Positions 26,384-35,329 of a DNA stretch of 64,000 bases are shown here, in pieces. The stretch lies in assembly GCF_040560245.1 (NCBI RefSeq), contig NZ_JAKMWP010000013.1; one strand, written 5' to 3'. The stretch comes from Morganella sibonii. Lineage in GTDB: Bacteria; Pseudomonadota; Gammaproteobacteria; Enterobacterales; Enterobacteriaceae. The position numbers and the translations under genes are program-made. Numbering within the stretch: position 1 is the stretch's first letter; the number at the start of each line of letters is the position of its first letter. The notes below the pieces were generated by a model. It was not told the origin of the DNA. It was given only the letters and a program-made list of their open reading frames with translations, and did no database searches.

Positions 26384-27121
26384 ATGATGAGCACTGATAT
26401 TACACGACAAATTGTTCTCGATACCGAAACCACCGGTATGAACAAACTGGGTACCCACTATGAAGGGCACAATATTATTGAGATCGGTGCGGTTGAGGTT
26501 ATTAACCGCCGCCTGACCGGTCGTAACTTCCATCTGTATATCCGGCCTGACCGGCTGGTGGACCCGGAAGCATTTGGTGTACACGGGATCAGTGATGAAT
26601 TCCTGATGGATAAACCGGTTTTTGCGGACATTGCGGATGAATTTATTGAATTTATCCGTGGTGCGGAACTGGTTATTCATAACGCCCCCTTCGATATCGG
26701 TTTTATGGATTATGAATTCCGGAAACTGAACCGGGGGATCCCGCCGACCACGGAATTTTGTACTGTTACTGACAGCTTAACGCTTGCCAGACAGCTTTTC
26801 CCGGGTAAACGAAATAACCTCGATGCTTTATGTGACCGCTACCAGATAGATAACTCAAAGCGGCTGCTGCACGGCGCATTACTCGATGCCGAGATTTTGT
26901 CAGATGTTTATCTGGCAATGACCGGCGGCCAGACATCTCTGGCTTTTTCAGCGGATAATGAGAGCAGCGATGAAGAAAACATTCAGACTATTCAGCGTAT
27001 TACCCGGCCGCAAAGTGGTCTGCGGGTGGTGTATGCCACGGATGAGGAAATTGCGGCGCACGAGGCGCGTCTGGACCTGGCAGAGAAAAAAGGGGCAAAC
27101 CCGTGTATCTGGCGGAGCTGA
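26384..27121 (+). CDS. dnaQ: DNA polymerase III epsilon subunit (proofreading exonuclease)
   Basis: 245-aa 3'-5' exonuclease of the replicative polymerase core. ExoI motif IVLDTETTGMNKL, exoII in VIHNAPFDIGFMDYE and the exoIII-epsilon region LLHGALLDAEILSDVYLAM carry the acidic metal ligands and the His. The C-terminal tail after a flexible linker would bind the alpha subunit. Length matches E. coli DnaQ (243). Followed by tRNA-Asp, the conserved rnhA/dnaQ/aspV arrangement. Confidence 0.97.
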   Translation: MMSTDITRQIVLDTETTGMNKLGTHYEGHNIIEIGAVEVINRRLTGRNFHLYIRPDRLVDPEAFGVHGISDEFLMDKPVFADIADEFIEFIRGAELVIHNAPFDIGFMDYEFRKLNRGIPPTTEFCTVTDSLTLARQLFPGKRNNLDALCDRYQIDNSKRLLHGALLDAEILSDVYLAMTGGQTSLAFSADNESSDEENIQTIQRITRPQSGLRVVYATDEEIAAHEARLDLAEKKGANPCIWRS

Positions 27122-27206
27122 CAGTATGCTGTGCGCGGCTTTCTGTACAAAACCGGTTTCTCAGGTGAAAAACTGTGCAATTGCATACAATTACCTAAAT
27201 CAGGTA

Positions 27207-27235
27207 TTGACGAACAGGAACCGGCATCGTATTAT
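27207..27235 (+). promoter_or_regulatory. Promoter of tRNA-Asp
   Basis: TTGACG (27207-27212), 17-base spacer and TATTAT (27230-27235) are followed by the GC-rich discriminator CCGCGACG. That combination is typical of growth-rate and ppGpp-controlled stable RNA promoters. It ends 27 bases before the mature tRNA. Confidence 0.75.
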
Positions 27236-27262
27236 CCGCGACGTTCCCGGTAAGGAACATAC

Positions 27263-27339
27263 GGAGCGGTAGTTCAGTTGGTTAGAATACCTGCCTGTCA
27301 CGCAGGGGGTCGCGGGTTCGAGTCCCGTCCGTTCCGCCA
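27263..27339 (+). tRNA. aspV: tRNA-Asp (anticodon GTC)
   Basis: 77 bases with encoded CCA. The acceptor stem GGAGCGG pairs with CCGTTCC. The anticodon loop in CCTGCCTGTCACGCAGG gives GTC, and the T-arm is GCGGGTTCGAGTCCCGT. It is essentially the E. coli tRNA-Asp sequence in the same place after dnaQ as E. coli aspV. That site is a known integration hotspot in E. coli, and here an AT-rich island begins just downstream. Confidence 0.97.
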
Positions 27340-27345
27340 CATTAT

Positions 27346-27377
27346 AACGCCATGCTATTCAATAGCATGGCGTTTTT
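27346..27377 (+). terminator. Rho-independent terminator of tRNA-Asp
   Basis: AACGCCATGCTATT (27346-27359) is followed after one base by its full reverse complement (27361-27374) and a T-run. The innermost pairs must open to form the loop. Confidence 0.88.
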
Positions 27378-27462
27378 GTTTTGTGGTTTTACTGATATAC
27401 CATTTCATTTTTACTTATCACCGATAAAAATCAGGCTGATTCAGGATACGCGGGTAATCTCA

Positions 27463-27678
27463 TCATTGCCTGATATTTTTCCGGCTCTCATTATCACACG
27501 GAAAATGCTCATACATTTTCTCTGCCGCCTCATCAAACCCTTCCGGAATTTCATACACGCTTTCTGACAGAAAATTCTCAGTCACTGTATCCATATAAAG
27601 CATTTTACCGGTTTCATCCCGGCAGATGCTGACCAGAACCGTTTCAGATAAGGAGGAGAGGACATTAAACCCGCGCAT
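27463..27678 (-). CDS. Small hypothetical protein next to tRNA-Asp
   Basis: 71-aa frame starting MRGFNVLSSLSETVLVSICR, with acidic character and a plausible EIPEGFDEAAEKMYEH helix. The ATG is at 27676-27678, and a purine-rich AGAAGAG sits a few bases upstream on the minus strand. No family is recognised and no signal or membrane segment is seen. It lies alone between the tRNA terminator and the AT-rich island. It could be a small native protein, an island-edge gene or a chance frame. Confidence 0.4.
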   Translation of the reverse strand: MRGFNVLSSLSETVLVSICRDETGKMLYMDTVTENFLSESVYEIPEGFDEAAEKMYEHFPCDNESRKNIRQ

Positions 27679-27699
27679 CAACTCTTCTGTATATACTAT

Positions 27700-28417
27700 G
27701 TTAAACGATTCTCAGTAAATACGTGTAAAGCTGATATATGTAAGGAGCAGAATAGTTATTTGGCATAACTAACGCCTTTTTTTGTTTATAATTAACTGAA
27801 CTTTAATATCAGATAATTATGTTTTTATTTTGATTCTTTCAGAAAATAAAATGAGAAAAATACATATAGAGTCATTTCTGTTTAATTATTATTCATTAAT
27901 ATAGTCAGTTATAGAGGGTGATTTAAATATCATTTAAAAACAATTAGTTGCTTGCTTTTCATGAAAATTGTTCTTATTAAACTGTATCTGTTAATTGTGC
28001 ATAACGTCACCACCAGAACATTTTGATAACATAATAACCATTTGCTTATAATGAGATGATTTAAATCTCCAAATCTTATCTTTTACTGTCTTGTGATAAA
28101 CCGGATTGATTATTTATCTATAAATAACATTCAGTTATATTTTCAGCAGAATTGTGCTGCAATATGAGTTTTTCTTATTTAAGTAAATTCTAATTATGGC
28201 GTTACTAAGTTAATCACCACCTAATGATTGTATATTTATTGCATTATTTTAATTTATTGAAAAGTAAGGATAATTTTTTTTCTCATAAAAAACACAATAA
28301 AAATATTATTATAACCTTGCGTTTTTATTTAAAGTGTGTCATTGATATCTTAATAAATAATTGTTGCAATACAATTAGCGGTCATTAACCAGGTAACAAG
28401 TAATTATAGGAAAGAAT
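27700..28417 (+). other. Long AT-rich intergenic region before lysU
   Basis: About 700 bases with no supportable gene on either strand. Composition drops sharply to AT-rich right after the tRNA-Asp neighbourhood, so this is the left part of the acquired segment. It must hold the lysU promoter. Many TATAAT-like words occur, so none can be singled out. I looked for a lysine riboswitch-like structured GC-containing leader and did not see one. Confidence 0.5.
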
Positions 28418-29917
28418 ATGAATGATATATCTTCTGTTGACTCAACAAATGAATTAAATGTGCGTCGTGAAAAATTAGCAGCCATTCGAAAAAGTCAACC
28501 AATAGCTTTTCCTAATAATTTTAAACGAGAAAATGTATCAGTTGATCTTCATCGTGAGTATGACGGTGCAGAACAATCTGAACTGGAAAAGCAAAATATC
28601 CATGTTGTCGTCGCTGGCCGTATTATGACCAAACGTATCATGGGTAAGGCTTCCTTTATTAATGTTCGCGATAATAAAGGTCTTATTCAGATTTACGTTT
28701 CGCAGGATGTCATTTCAGAAGATAGCTATAACGAATTCAAAAAATTTGATATCGGCGATATTGTTGGTATCAAAGGAACGTTATTCAAAACAAAAACGGG
28801 CGAACTGTCTGTCAATTGCCAGGATATTGAGCTGTTAACTAAATCCTTACGGCCGTTACCGGATAAATTTCATGGTTTAACTGACCAGGAGATGCGTTAT
28901 CGCCAGCGTTATGTTGATCTGATTGTTAACGAGGAATCCTATACTACATTCCTGTTACGTTCCCGGATTTTAGCTGAAATCAGACGCTATATGGTCGAGC
29001 ATGATTTCATGGAAGTTGAAACACCGATGATGCAGTTAATTCCGGGTGGCGCATCTGCCCGTCCTTTTACAACGCATCATAACGCGTTAGATGTAGATAT
29101 GTACTTACGTATCTCTCCGGAATTATTTTTGAAAAGATTAGTTGTGGGTGGTTTTGAGCGTGTGTTCGAAATCAACCGTAACTTCCGTAATGAAGGTATA
29201 TCACCGCGCCATAATCCAGAATTTACTATGATGGAACTTTATATGGCGTATGCGGATTACAATGATTTAATTTTATTAACTGAAGACCTGTTCAGAACTG
29301 TTGCGGTTAATGTTCTTGGTACACCGGTTGTTGATTATGGTGATGAAGTATTTGACTTCGGAAAACCATTCAACAAACTGACTATGCGTGAAGCCATTAT
29401 CAAATATGGTGACAACATCACCATGGAAGATATTATTGATTACGATAAAGCGTCAAGAGTTGCTCAGAAATTAGGCATTACTATTGAACCTAGCTGGGGA
29501 CTTGGCCGTTTACAGTCAGAGATCTTTGAAGAAGTTGCTGAGCATCATTTAGTTCAGCCTACTTTTATCACTGAATATCCGGCTGAGATATCACCATTGG
29601 CACGTCGTAGTGATGAGAACCCGATGTACACAGATCGTTTTGAGTTCTTTATCGGTAAACGTGAAATTGGTAATGGTTTCTCTGAGCTTAATGATGCTGA
29701 AGACCAGGCAGAACGCTTTAATGACCAGGTGAAAGCAAAAGATGCCGGCGATGATGAAGCTATGTTCTATGATGAAGACTATGTTACTGCATTGGAATAT
29801 GGTATGCCTCCGACAGCAGGACTTGGTATCGGGATCGACCGTATGATTATGTTATTTACTAATAGCCATACTATTCGTGACGTAATCTTATTCCCAACAT
29901 TAAAACCAGTAGAATAA
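28418..29917 (+). CDS. lysU: Lysyl-tRNA synthetase, class II (LysU-like)
   Basis: 499-aa enzyme charging tRNA-Lys. The N-terminal OB-fold anticodon-binding domain contains VVAGRIMTKRIMGKASF. The class II catalytic domain carries motif 2 FERVFEINRNFRNEGIS and motif 3 GLGIGIDRMIMLF. The sequence is close to E. coli LysU/LysS but AT-rich, unlike chromosomal housekeeping genes here, so it is probably a second, acquired copy. In E. coli the inducible lysU also lies beside cadBA, which supports the symbol. It is followed by a long hairpin and then the ArgP-like regulator. Likely role: keeping tRNA-Lys charged while CadA drains lysine. Confidence 0.88.
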   Translation: MNDISSVDSTNELNVRREKLAAIRKSQPIAFPNNFKRENVSVDLHREYDGAEQSELEKQNIHVVVAGRIMTKRIMGKASFINVRDNKGLIQIYVSQDVISEDSYNEFKKFDIGDIVGIKGTLFKTKTGELSVNCQDIELLTKSLRPLPDKFHGLTDQEMRYRQRYVDLIVNEESYTTFLLRSRILAEIRRYMVEHDFMEVETPMMQLIPGGASARPFTTHHNALDVDMYLRISPELFLKRLVVGGFERVFEINRNFRNEGISPRHNPEFTMMELYMAYADYNDLILLTEDLFRTVAVNVLGTPVVDYGDEVFDFGKPFNKLTMREAIIKYGDNITMEDIIDYDKASRVAQKLGITIEPSWGLGRLQSEIFEEVAEHHLVQPTFITEYPAEISPLARRSDENPMYTDRFEFFIGKREIGNGFSELNDAEDQAERFNDQVKAKDAGDDEAMFYDEDYVTALEYGMPPTAGLGIGIDRMIMLFTNSHTIRDVILFPTLKPVE

Positions 29918-29927
29918 AATGAGAAAG

Positions 29928-29958
29928 GGGGGAGGTTAATGAATAATTAACCTCCCCC
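29928..29958 (+). terminator. Strong hairpin between lysU and the ArgP-like gene
   Basis: A 13-bp perfect stem (29928-29940 with 29946-29958; GGGGG at the base, loop GAATA) begins 11 bases past the lysU stop. It lacks a T-run, so it may act as a partial terminator or mRNA stabiliser between genes rather than a full stop. Confidence 0.55.
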
Positions 29959-30000
29959 TGACTCATATGAAGTGCTTTTATTATTGTATTAAGGTTGCAG

Positions 30001-30882
30001 ATGAAAAATTTGGATTATAAATCGTTACGATTACTTGATTTAGTTATAAAAGAGCAGGGTTTTGAAAAAGCATCAGCTAAGCTGTTTGTTTCACAATCAG
30101 CAGTATCCCAGCGAATAAAGCAATTAGAAAATCAAATAGGTGAAATCTTACTAACCCGGACAGTCCCTCCTAAACCAACAGAGTACGGGCAGAAGTTACT
30201 TGGGTTATTATATCACGTGACACTATTAGAGCATGATAGCTTTAGCAAAAGTGGTAATGAAGTAATCACTATCCCGATAGCAGTTAATGCTGACTCAATT
30301 GCAACATGGTTATTTCCAACAATAAAAACATTTTTAAACGATTATTCTGTCCGGTTAGATATTAAGCTTGATGATGAGACGAAGACACTGAGCCATTTGC
30401 TGAAAGGTGAGGTCGTTGGTGCTGTCAGCCTGCAACCGCTGCCTATCATTGGTGGTAAATGTGATTATATCGGCGCACTTGATTATATTTTTGTTTCCAG
30501 TAAGAGTTTTGCTGAAAAATACTTCAAGAATGGTGTAACTCAGGATGCCTTACTAAAAGCACCAATTGTTTCTTTTAATAAAGAAACGGATACCCATCAT
30601 GATTTTCTGCAGCAATATTTTAGTCTGACGCCGGGAAGTCTGAACAGTCATATAGTTCCTTCTTCTGAGGCATATATACAGCTTGTTTTACAAGATTCAG
30701 CCTGCTGCATGATCCCGAGACAACAGATTAAGGATAAATTAGACAGTGGCGAGATAATCAATCTGGTCCCGTCTTTAAGTCAGCAGAAAAAATTATACTG
30801 GCATCGTTATCAGCCAGAGTCAGATACAATGAAAAGGTTATCAACAGTCATTATTGAGAATATCAAAAAGTACCTGGTGTAA
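30001..30882 (+). CDS. ArgP-like LysR-family transcriptional regulator
   Basis: 293-aa LysR-type regulator clearly in the ArgP (IciA) branch. The N-terminal winged HTH FEKASAKLFVSQSAVSQRIK followed by LENQIGEILLTRTVPPKPTE matches ArgP's FERAAQKL..TRTVPPRPTE layout. The effector domain shares GEVVGAVSLQPLP, LDYIFVSSKSFAEKYF and MIPRQQIKDKLDSGEI. ArgP of E. coli senses lysine (and arginine). The ATG at 30001 has AAGG 6 bases upstream and is preferred to a TTG at 29995. The gene is AT-rich like its neighbours and sits between lysU and cadBA, where E. coli would have CadC. It is therefore the likely local lysine-responsive controller of cadBA. It is probably a paralogue of the chromosomal argP. 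Confidence 0.82.
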   Translation: MKNLDYKSLRLLDLVIKEQGFEKASAKLFVSQSAVSQRIKQLENQIGEILLTRTVPPKPTEYGQKLLGLLYHVTLLEHDSFSKSGNEVITIPIAVNADSIATWLFPTIKTFLNDYSVRLDIKLDDETKTLSHLLKGEVVGAVSLQPLPIIGGKCDYIGALDYIFVSSKSFAEKYFKNGVTQDALLKAPIVSFNKETDTHHDFLQQYFSLTPGSLNSHIVPSSEAYIQLVLQDSACCMIPRQQIKDKLDSGEIINLVPSLSQQKKLYWHRYQPESDTMKRLSTVIIENIKKYLV

Positions 30883-30933
30883 AAGTGTCTGATTTTAAAC
30901 CGTTCTTCTGTCAAATATAGTATTACCCTGATT

Positions 30934-30974
30934 ATTTAATAGCTCCTGAGTTAATTAATTCGGAGTTATTAAAT
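30934..30974 (+). terminator. Hairpin after the ArgP-like gene
   Basis: ATTTAATAGCTCC (30934-30946) pairs with GGAGTTATTAAAT (30962-30974), 13 pairs including one G-U, 15-base AT-rich loop. No T-run follows. Possible terminator about 50 bases past the stop. Confidence 0.4.
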
Positions 30975-31668
30975 AAACCCCCGCCTAAGCATCTATCTTT
31001 TTCTGAGAGTCAGTAATACTGGCCACTATACAGGATTTATCACCTTATTCTCCTCCGTGCCCTGATATTTCAATGTCAGATCAGCATGTATATCAATGAA
31101 ATCCGTAACACCTGCATCCGTACACCCGGCCGGCTCCGGCCGGGGATCTCTGGTTACTCCCCTTTGTGATTAACTATTTTGTGTAAGAACACCCGCCGTA
31201 AAATGAGCACTTCAGTACTATGAGTATCGGTACCACTAACGGCAGCATATCGCTGTTGCTGCTTTGTGTTTATACCCAACGGTTATCCTTTTATTGGCAA
31301 TAATTCCGGATCGTCTGTTTTTTAACCCGTAAGGTTCAGTTGTCCCCTCTGAGAAGAGGGAGATCTGTTGATAAGTATTTTTTTTCACCAGCAAAAATAT
31401 CGGAAGAGTCAACACATTTGAGATGGATTGGTGGCTATTTATTGCCTTTTTATTTTGATCCAGATCAACAAAAGCCCAGATTTAAAGAAATTCAATATAT
31501 AAAACAATGTGTTACGATATATCTAGCAGGTGTTACAAAATATGAATTATGTGACGAATGTCTCATCATTATTTTTTCTTATTGTCTATCTTAAATAATA
31601 AGGAGCCTAATCAAATCTTGGTTACTATAAGCATTATTTAAATAATGTACGAAAATGAGGCAATTATA
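30975..31668 (+). other. Intergenic region upstream of cadB
   Basis: No convincing gene. The left part (about 31000-31340) is less AT-rich than either flanking gene. On the minus strand it has a stop-free 45-codon stretch ending at 31026 whose translation (DFIDIHADLTLKYQGTEENK) looks protein-like but has no start, so it may be a gene remnant. A hairpin CCCTCT-GAGA-AGAGGG lies near 31345-31360. The right part is AT-rich and must contain the cadB promoter and any ArgP-type operator. An 84-aa plus frame at 31340-31594 lacks a good ribosome site and is not called. Confidence 0.4.
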
Positions 31669-32988
31669 ATGAGTACACCGAAAAAAATAGGGTTAATCAC
31701 ATGTATGGCTGTGGTTGCCGGTAATATGATGGGGAGTGGTATAGCCCTTCTTCCAGCCAGCCTTGCAAAAATAGGTTCGATTGCAATCTGGGGTTGGGTT
31801 GTCGCAATGATCGGGGCTATGGCTTTAGCATATGTATATGCCCGTCTGGCGACAAAAAATCCCCAGGAGGGCGGGCCGATAGCATATGCCGGTGAAGTAG
31901 CCCCGATTCTTGGTCACCAGACTTCAGTTATGTACTACCACGCGAATTGGATCGGAAACCTTGCAATCGCAATCACAGCAGTTGCTTATGCATCATCTTT
32001 TTTCCCGATTCTTAACGACCCCATTCCGGCTGCGATTGCAAGTATCGCGATGGTGTGGTTATTCACATTTGTGAACCTCCTCGGCGGAGCCTGGGTTAGC
32101 CGTTTAACGTCTATCGGTTTAATTCTTGTGCTGATCCCTGTTATCGGTACCGCTGTTTTCGGATGGTCATGGTTCGATATTACAATCTATAAAGCAAACT
32201 GGATTGCTGATCCTTCAGGCGACAGTAACAAAGCTATCATTAACTCCGTATTACTCTGCTTATGGGCGTTCGTTGGTGTTGAATCAGCTGCAGTTAGTAG
32301 CGGATTAGTAGACAACCCTACCCGGACAGTACCTCTGGCAACCATCGGCGGAACATTATTAGCAGGGATTGTTTATATTCTTGCCTCTCAGGTCATCGCT
32401 GGTATGTTCCCTAACGCTGAAGTCGCCGGTTCAGGTGCTCCTTTTGCTTTAAGTGCCTCAAAAATGGTTGGTGACTGGGCTATACCATTTGTATCTGCCT
32501 TTACTGCTATTGCATGCTTAACATCACTTGGTTCATGGATGATGTTAGTCGGACAGGCTGGTCGCAGAGCGGCTGCTGATGGTAACTTCCCTAAACTTTT
32601 CGGTGAAACAGATAAGAATGGTGTACCGAAAAAAGGTCTTATCGTCGCTTCAATAATGATGACTGCTCTGATGGTTATTCTGACTGTCCTGAGTGCAAGT
32701 GGTTCTAATGCGGCCGATTTATTTACTCAGTTAACAAGTATCGCTGTAATGTTAACAATGTTCCCGTATTTCTACTCAGCAATTGATTTAATCCGTTTTG
32801 AAGGAATGACAACTAAGAGTTTATTTAGCTTAGTCGCATCTGTTCTTGCAATTCTATTCTGCTTTATCGCACTGGCTGGTGCGGAACACTATCAAATAAC
32901 AGCAACAATCATTGTTTCATTAGCTATATTCGCCTTCTATGCAAGAAAAATGGGCAATAAGCAAAAACAAGAACAAGTTACTGAATAA
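31669..32988 (+). CDS. cadB: Cadaverine/lysine antiporter
   Basis: 439-aa APC-superfamily transporter with 12 expected membrane segments. It exports cadaverine in exchange for lysine, supplying and clearing the CadA reaction. GNMMGSGIALLPASLAKIG and YVYARLATKNPQEGGPIAYA are nearly identical to E. coli CadB, as are YYHANWIGNLAI and LTSLGSWMMLVGQAGRRAA. The start MSTPKKIGLITC has GAGG 8 bases upstream; the longer frame from 31645 is rejected. It is 28 bases before cadA, so the two form the usual cadBA operon. Codon use is AT-rich. Confidence 0.96.
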   Translation: MSTPKKIGLITCMAVVAGNMMGSGIALLPASLAKIGSIAIWGWVVAMIGAMALAYVYARLATKNPQEGGPIAYAGEVAPILGHQTSVMYYHANWIGNLAIAITAVAYASSFFPILNDPIPAAIASIAMVWLFTFVNLLGGAWVSRLTSIGLILVLIPVIGTAVFGWSWFDITIYKANWIADPSGDSNKAIINSVLLCLWAFVGVESAAVSSGLVDNPTRTVPLATIGGTLLAGIVYILASQVIAGMFPNAEVAGSGAPFALSASKMVGDWAIPFVSAFTAIACLTSLGSWMMLVGQAGRRAAADGNFPKLFGETDKNGVPKKGLIVASIMMTALMVILTVLSASGSNAADLFTQLTSIAVMLTMFPYFYSAIDLIRFEGMTTKSLFSLVASVLAILFCFIALAGAEHYQITATIIVSLAIFAFYARKMGNKQKQEQVTE

Positions 32989-33016
32989 TTAGCATATCTT
33001 AAATATAAGAGGTTAT

Positions 33017-35143
33017 ATGAATACGATCTTAATTGGTGGTAAGACACCAGGTGAAAGTTTCAAAGGTATAGTTGGTATTCTTGCTGATGAAGGATATATC
33101 GTTGAGTATGCCGACAACGAACAAAAAATAATTTCAAGTATTGAGAATAACTCCCGTATCGGTGCAGTATTATTTGATTATAATTTGTACTCCGGTGAGT
33201 TAACAGAGAAGATCACACAGTTAAATGAATCTCTGCCTGTATTCCTGTTAAAAACAGAAGATGATTTAACTAAACTTGACTTCAATTCTATCTGTGAAAA
33301 TGCTCTGTTTATGGATTGCACTCTGTACTCTGATTTTGATGTTGCAAACCGTATTGTAAGAGCTATCGATGAATATATCGATGCCATCATGCCGCCTCTG
33401 ACAAAAGCATTATTTAATTATGTGAAAGAGGATAAATATACGTTCTGTACTCCGGGACATATGGGCGGGACAGCTTATCAGAAATCTCCTGTTGGTAGCC
33501 TGTTCTATGATTTCTTCGGTGAAAACACCATGAAATCAGATATTTCTATTTCAGTAGGTGAGCTTGGTTCATTATTGGATCACTCTGGCCCGCATGCTGA
33601 TGCTGAGAAATATATCGCTGAAACTTTTAATGCCGACCGTAGCTATATCGTTACTAACGGTACTTCAACAGCTAATAAAATTGTCGGACAATTTTCAGTA
33701 CCTGCCGGTAGTACCGCACTTATTGACCGGAACTGTCATAAATCATTAACTCACATGCTTATGATGAGTGATATTGTTCCTATTTATCTGAAACCAACAC
33801 GTAACGCATATGGTATTTTAGGCGGGATTCCTGAGTCTGAATTCACTCGTGAAGCGATCGAGCGTAAAGTTGCAGAAACGCCTGAAGCTCAATGGCCTGT
33901 TCATGCAGTAATCACAAACTCAACGTATGATGGTCTGTTCTATAATACAGATAAAATCAAGAAAACATTAGACGTTAAATCTATTCATTTTGACTCTGCA
34001 TGGGTTCCTTATACTAATTTCAGCCCTATCTATGACGGCAAAACCGGTATGGGCGGAAAACGTGTAGAAGGCAAAGTTATTTATGAAACTCAGTCTACTC
34101 ATAAATTATTAGCTGCATTCTCCCAGGCATCAATGATTCATGTGAAAGGTGACATCAATACTGATACCTTTAATGAAGCTTATATGATGCAAACATCAAC
34201 TTCCCCGCATTACGGGATTGTTGCATCAACAGAAGTTGCAGCAGCAATGATGCGTGGTAATGCCGGGAAACGCTTAATTAAAGATTCCCTGGATCGTGCA
34301 TTTAAATTCCGTAAAAATATTCAACAGCGTTACAATGAAACTGACAGCTGGTACTTTAAAGTATGGCAGCCGGAAAATATTGAAAGCGTTGAATGCTGGG
34401 AATTAGAACAAAACGAATCATGGCACGGCTTTAAAGATATTGATGCTGACCATATGTACCTTGACCCAATCAAAGTTACCTTGTTAACTCCGGGGCTGAA
34501 TAAAGCGGGTCAGTTAGAAAAAACAGGTATTCCTGCATCATTAGTATCTAAGTTCCTGGATGATCGTGGCATTATCGTTGAAAAAACAGGTCCGTATAAT
34601 ATCTTAGTCTTATTCAGTATCGGTATTGATGATACTAAGGCTATGAGCCTGATTCGCGGTCTGAACGAATTCAAAGAAATGTATGATAACAATGAGTTGG
34701 TTAAGGATGTATTACCAAGTGTTTATGCAAATTCTCCAAGCTTCTATGGTGAAATGCGTATTCAGGAATTAGCACAAGGTATCCATCAGCTGACTTGTAA
34801 ACATAATTTACCTGAATTAATGTTCAGTGCGTTTGATATTTTACCAACATTAGTAATCAAACCTCAGCAGGCATTCCAGGCCGAATTACGCGGTGAAGTA
34901 GAAGAATGTTATATTGAGGATATGGTTGGTAAAGTAAATGCCAACATGATCCTTCCATACCCACCAGGAGTTCCTTTAGTTCTTCCGGGTGAAATGATCA
35001 CTGAAGAAAGCCGCCCTATATTAGACTTCCTGTTAATGTTATGCGAAATCGGTGCCCATTACCCTGGATTTGAAACTGATATCCATGGTGCTTACCGTCA
35101 GGATAACGGACGCTACACTATCAAAGTTGTTAAACAGAAATAA
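33017..35143 (+). CDS. cadA: Inducible lysine decarboxylase
   Basis: 708-aa PLP-dependent decarboxylase that turns lysine into cadaverine plus CO2, consuming a proton (acid resistance). It has the wing domain at the N-terminus, then the fold-type I core with FCTPGHMGGTAYQKSPVGSL, TNGTSTANKIV, and the PLP lysine Lys363 in STHKLLAAFSQASM. The C-terminal domain ends HYPGFETDIHGAYRQDNGRY. It matches E. coli CadA throughout (715 aa) and is clearly a lysine, not ornithine, decarboxylase. AAGAGG precedes the ATG. A weak hairpin follows. Base composition is AT-rich, unlike tktA downstream. Confidence 0.96.
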   Translation: MNTILIGGKTPGESFKGIVGILADEGYIVEYADNEQKIISSIENNSRIGAVLFDYNLYSGELTEKITQLNESLPVFLLKTEDDLTKLDFNSICENALFMDCTLYSDFDVANRIVRAIDEYIDAIMPPLTKALFNYVKEDKYTFCTPGHMGGTAYQKSPVGSLFYDFFGENTMKSDISISVGELGSLLDHSGPHADAEKYIAETFNADRSYIVTNGTSTANKIVGQFSVPAGSTALIDRNCHKSLTHMLMMSDIVPIYLKPTRNAYGILGGIPESEFTREAIERKVAETPEAQWPVHAVITNSTYDGLFYNTDKIKKTLDVKSIHFDSAWVPYTNFSPIYDGKTGMGGKRVEGKVIYETQSTHKLLAAFSQASMIHVKGDINTDTFNEAYMMQTSTSPHYGIVASTEVAAAMMRGNAGKRLIKDSLDRAFKFRKNIQQRYNETDSWYFKVWQPENIESVECWELEQNESWHGFKDIDADHMYLDPIKVTLLTPGLNKAGQLEKTGIPASLVSKFLDDRGIIVEKTGPYNILVLFSIGIDDTKAMSLIRGLNEFKEMYDNNELVKDVLPSVYANSPSFYGEMRIQELAQGIHQLTCKHNLPELMFSAFDILPTLVIKPQQAFQAELRGEVEECYIEDMVGKVNANMILPYPPGVPLVLPGEMITEESRPILDFLLMLCEIGAHYPGFETDIHGAYRQDNGRYTIKVVKQK

Positions 35144-35163
35144 TTTTTGATATAAGCCTCTCT

Positions 35164-35189
35164 ATGGCCGCCTCATTTGAGGTGGCCAT
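35164..35189 (+). terminator. Hairpin downstream of cadA
   Basis: ATGGCCGCCTCA (35164-35175) pairs with TGAGGTGGCCAT (35178-35189), 12 pairs including one G-U, with the loop formed by opening the apex. Only a broken T-rich tail follows, so efficiency is uncertain. Confidence 0.6.
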
Positions 35190-35329
35190 ATACTTCTTTA
35201 ATTTAGCTAAAATCGTTTATTTTTAATATAATTTTCAGATCTTCCTCTGTATTTTTGCAGAGAATATTATTTAATCTCTTCTTTTTTATACAATTTATAT
35301 CACTATCTATTTATATAGAGGTAAGATAT

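Noticed and set aside
27352..27567. 71-codon plus-strand frame after tRNA-Asp
   Set aside because: It begins inside the tRNA terminator hairpin and overlaps a more plausible minus-strand small gene.
27700..28417. Possible lysine riboswitch ahead of lysU
   Set aside because: The region is almost uniformly AT-rich, with no visible multi-helix core or downstream terminator/anti-terminator pair.
31340..31594. 84-codon plus-strand frame upstream of cadB
   Set aside because: No clear Shine-Dalgarno, odd composition across its length and no recognisable domain; kept as part of the intergenic description.
33017..35143. Ornithine decarboxylase SpeF rather than lysine decarboxylase
   Set aside because: Sequence follows CadA throughout and the partner is CadB, not PotE.
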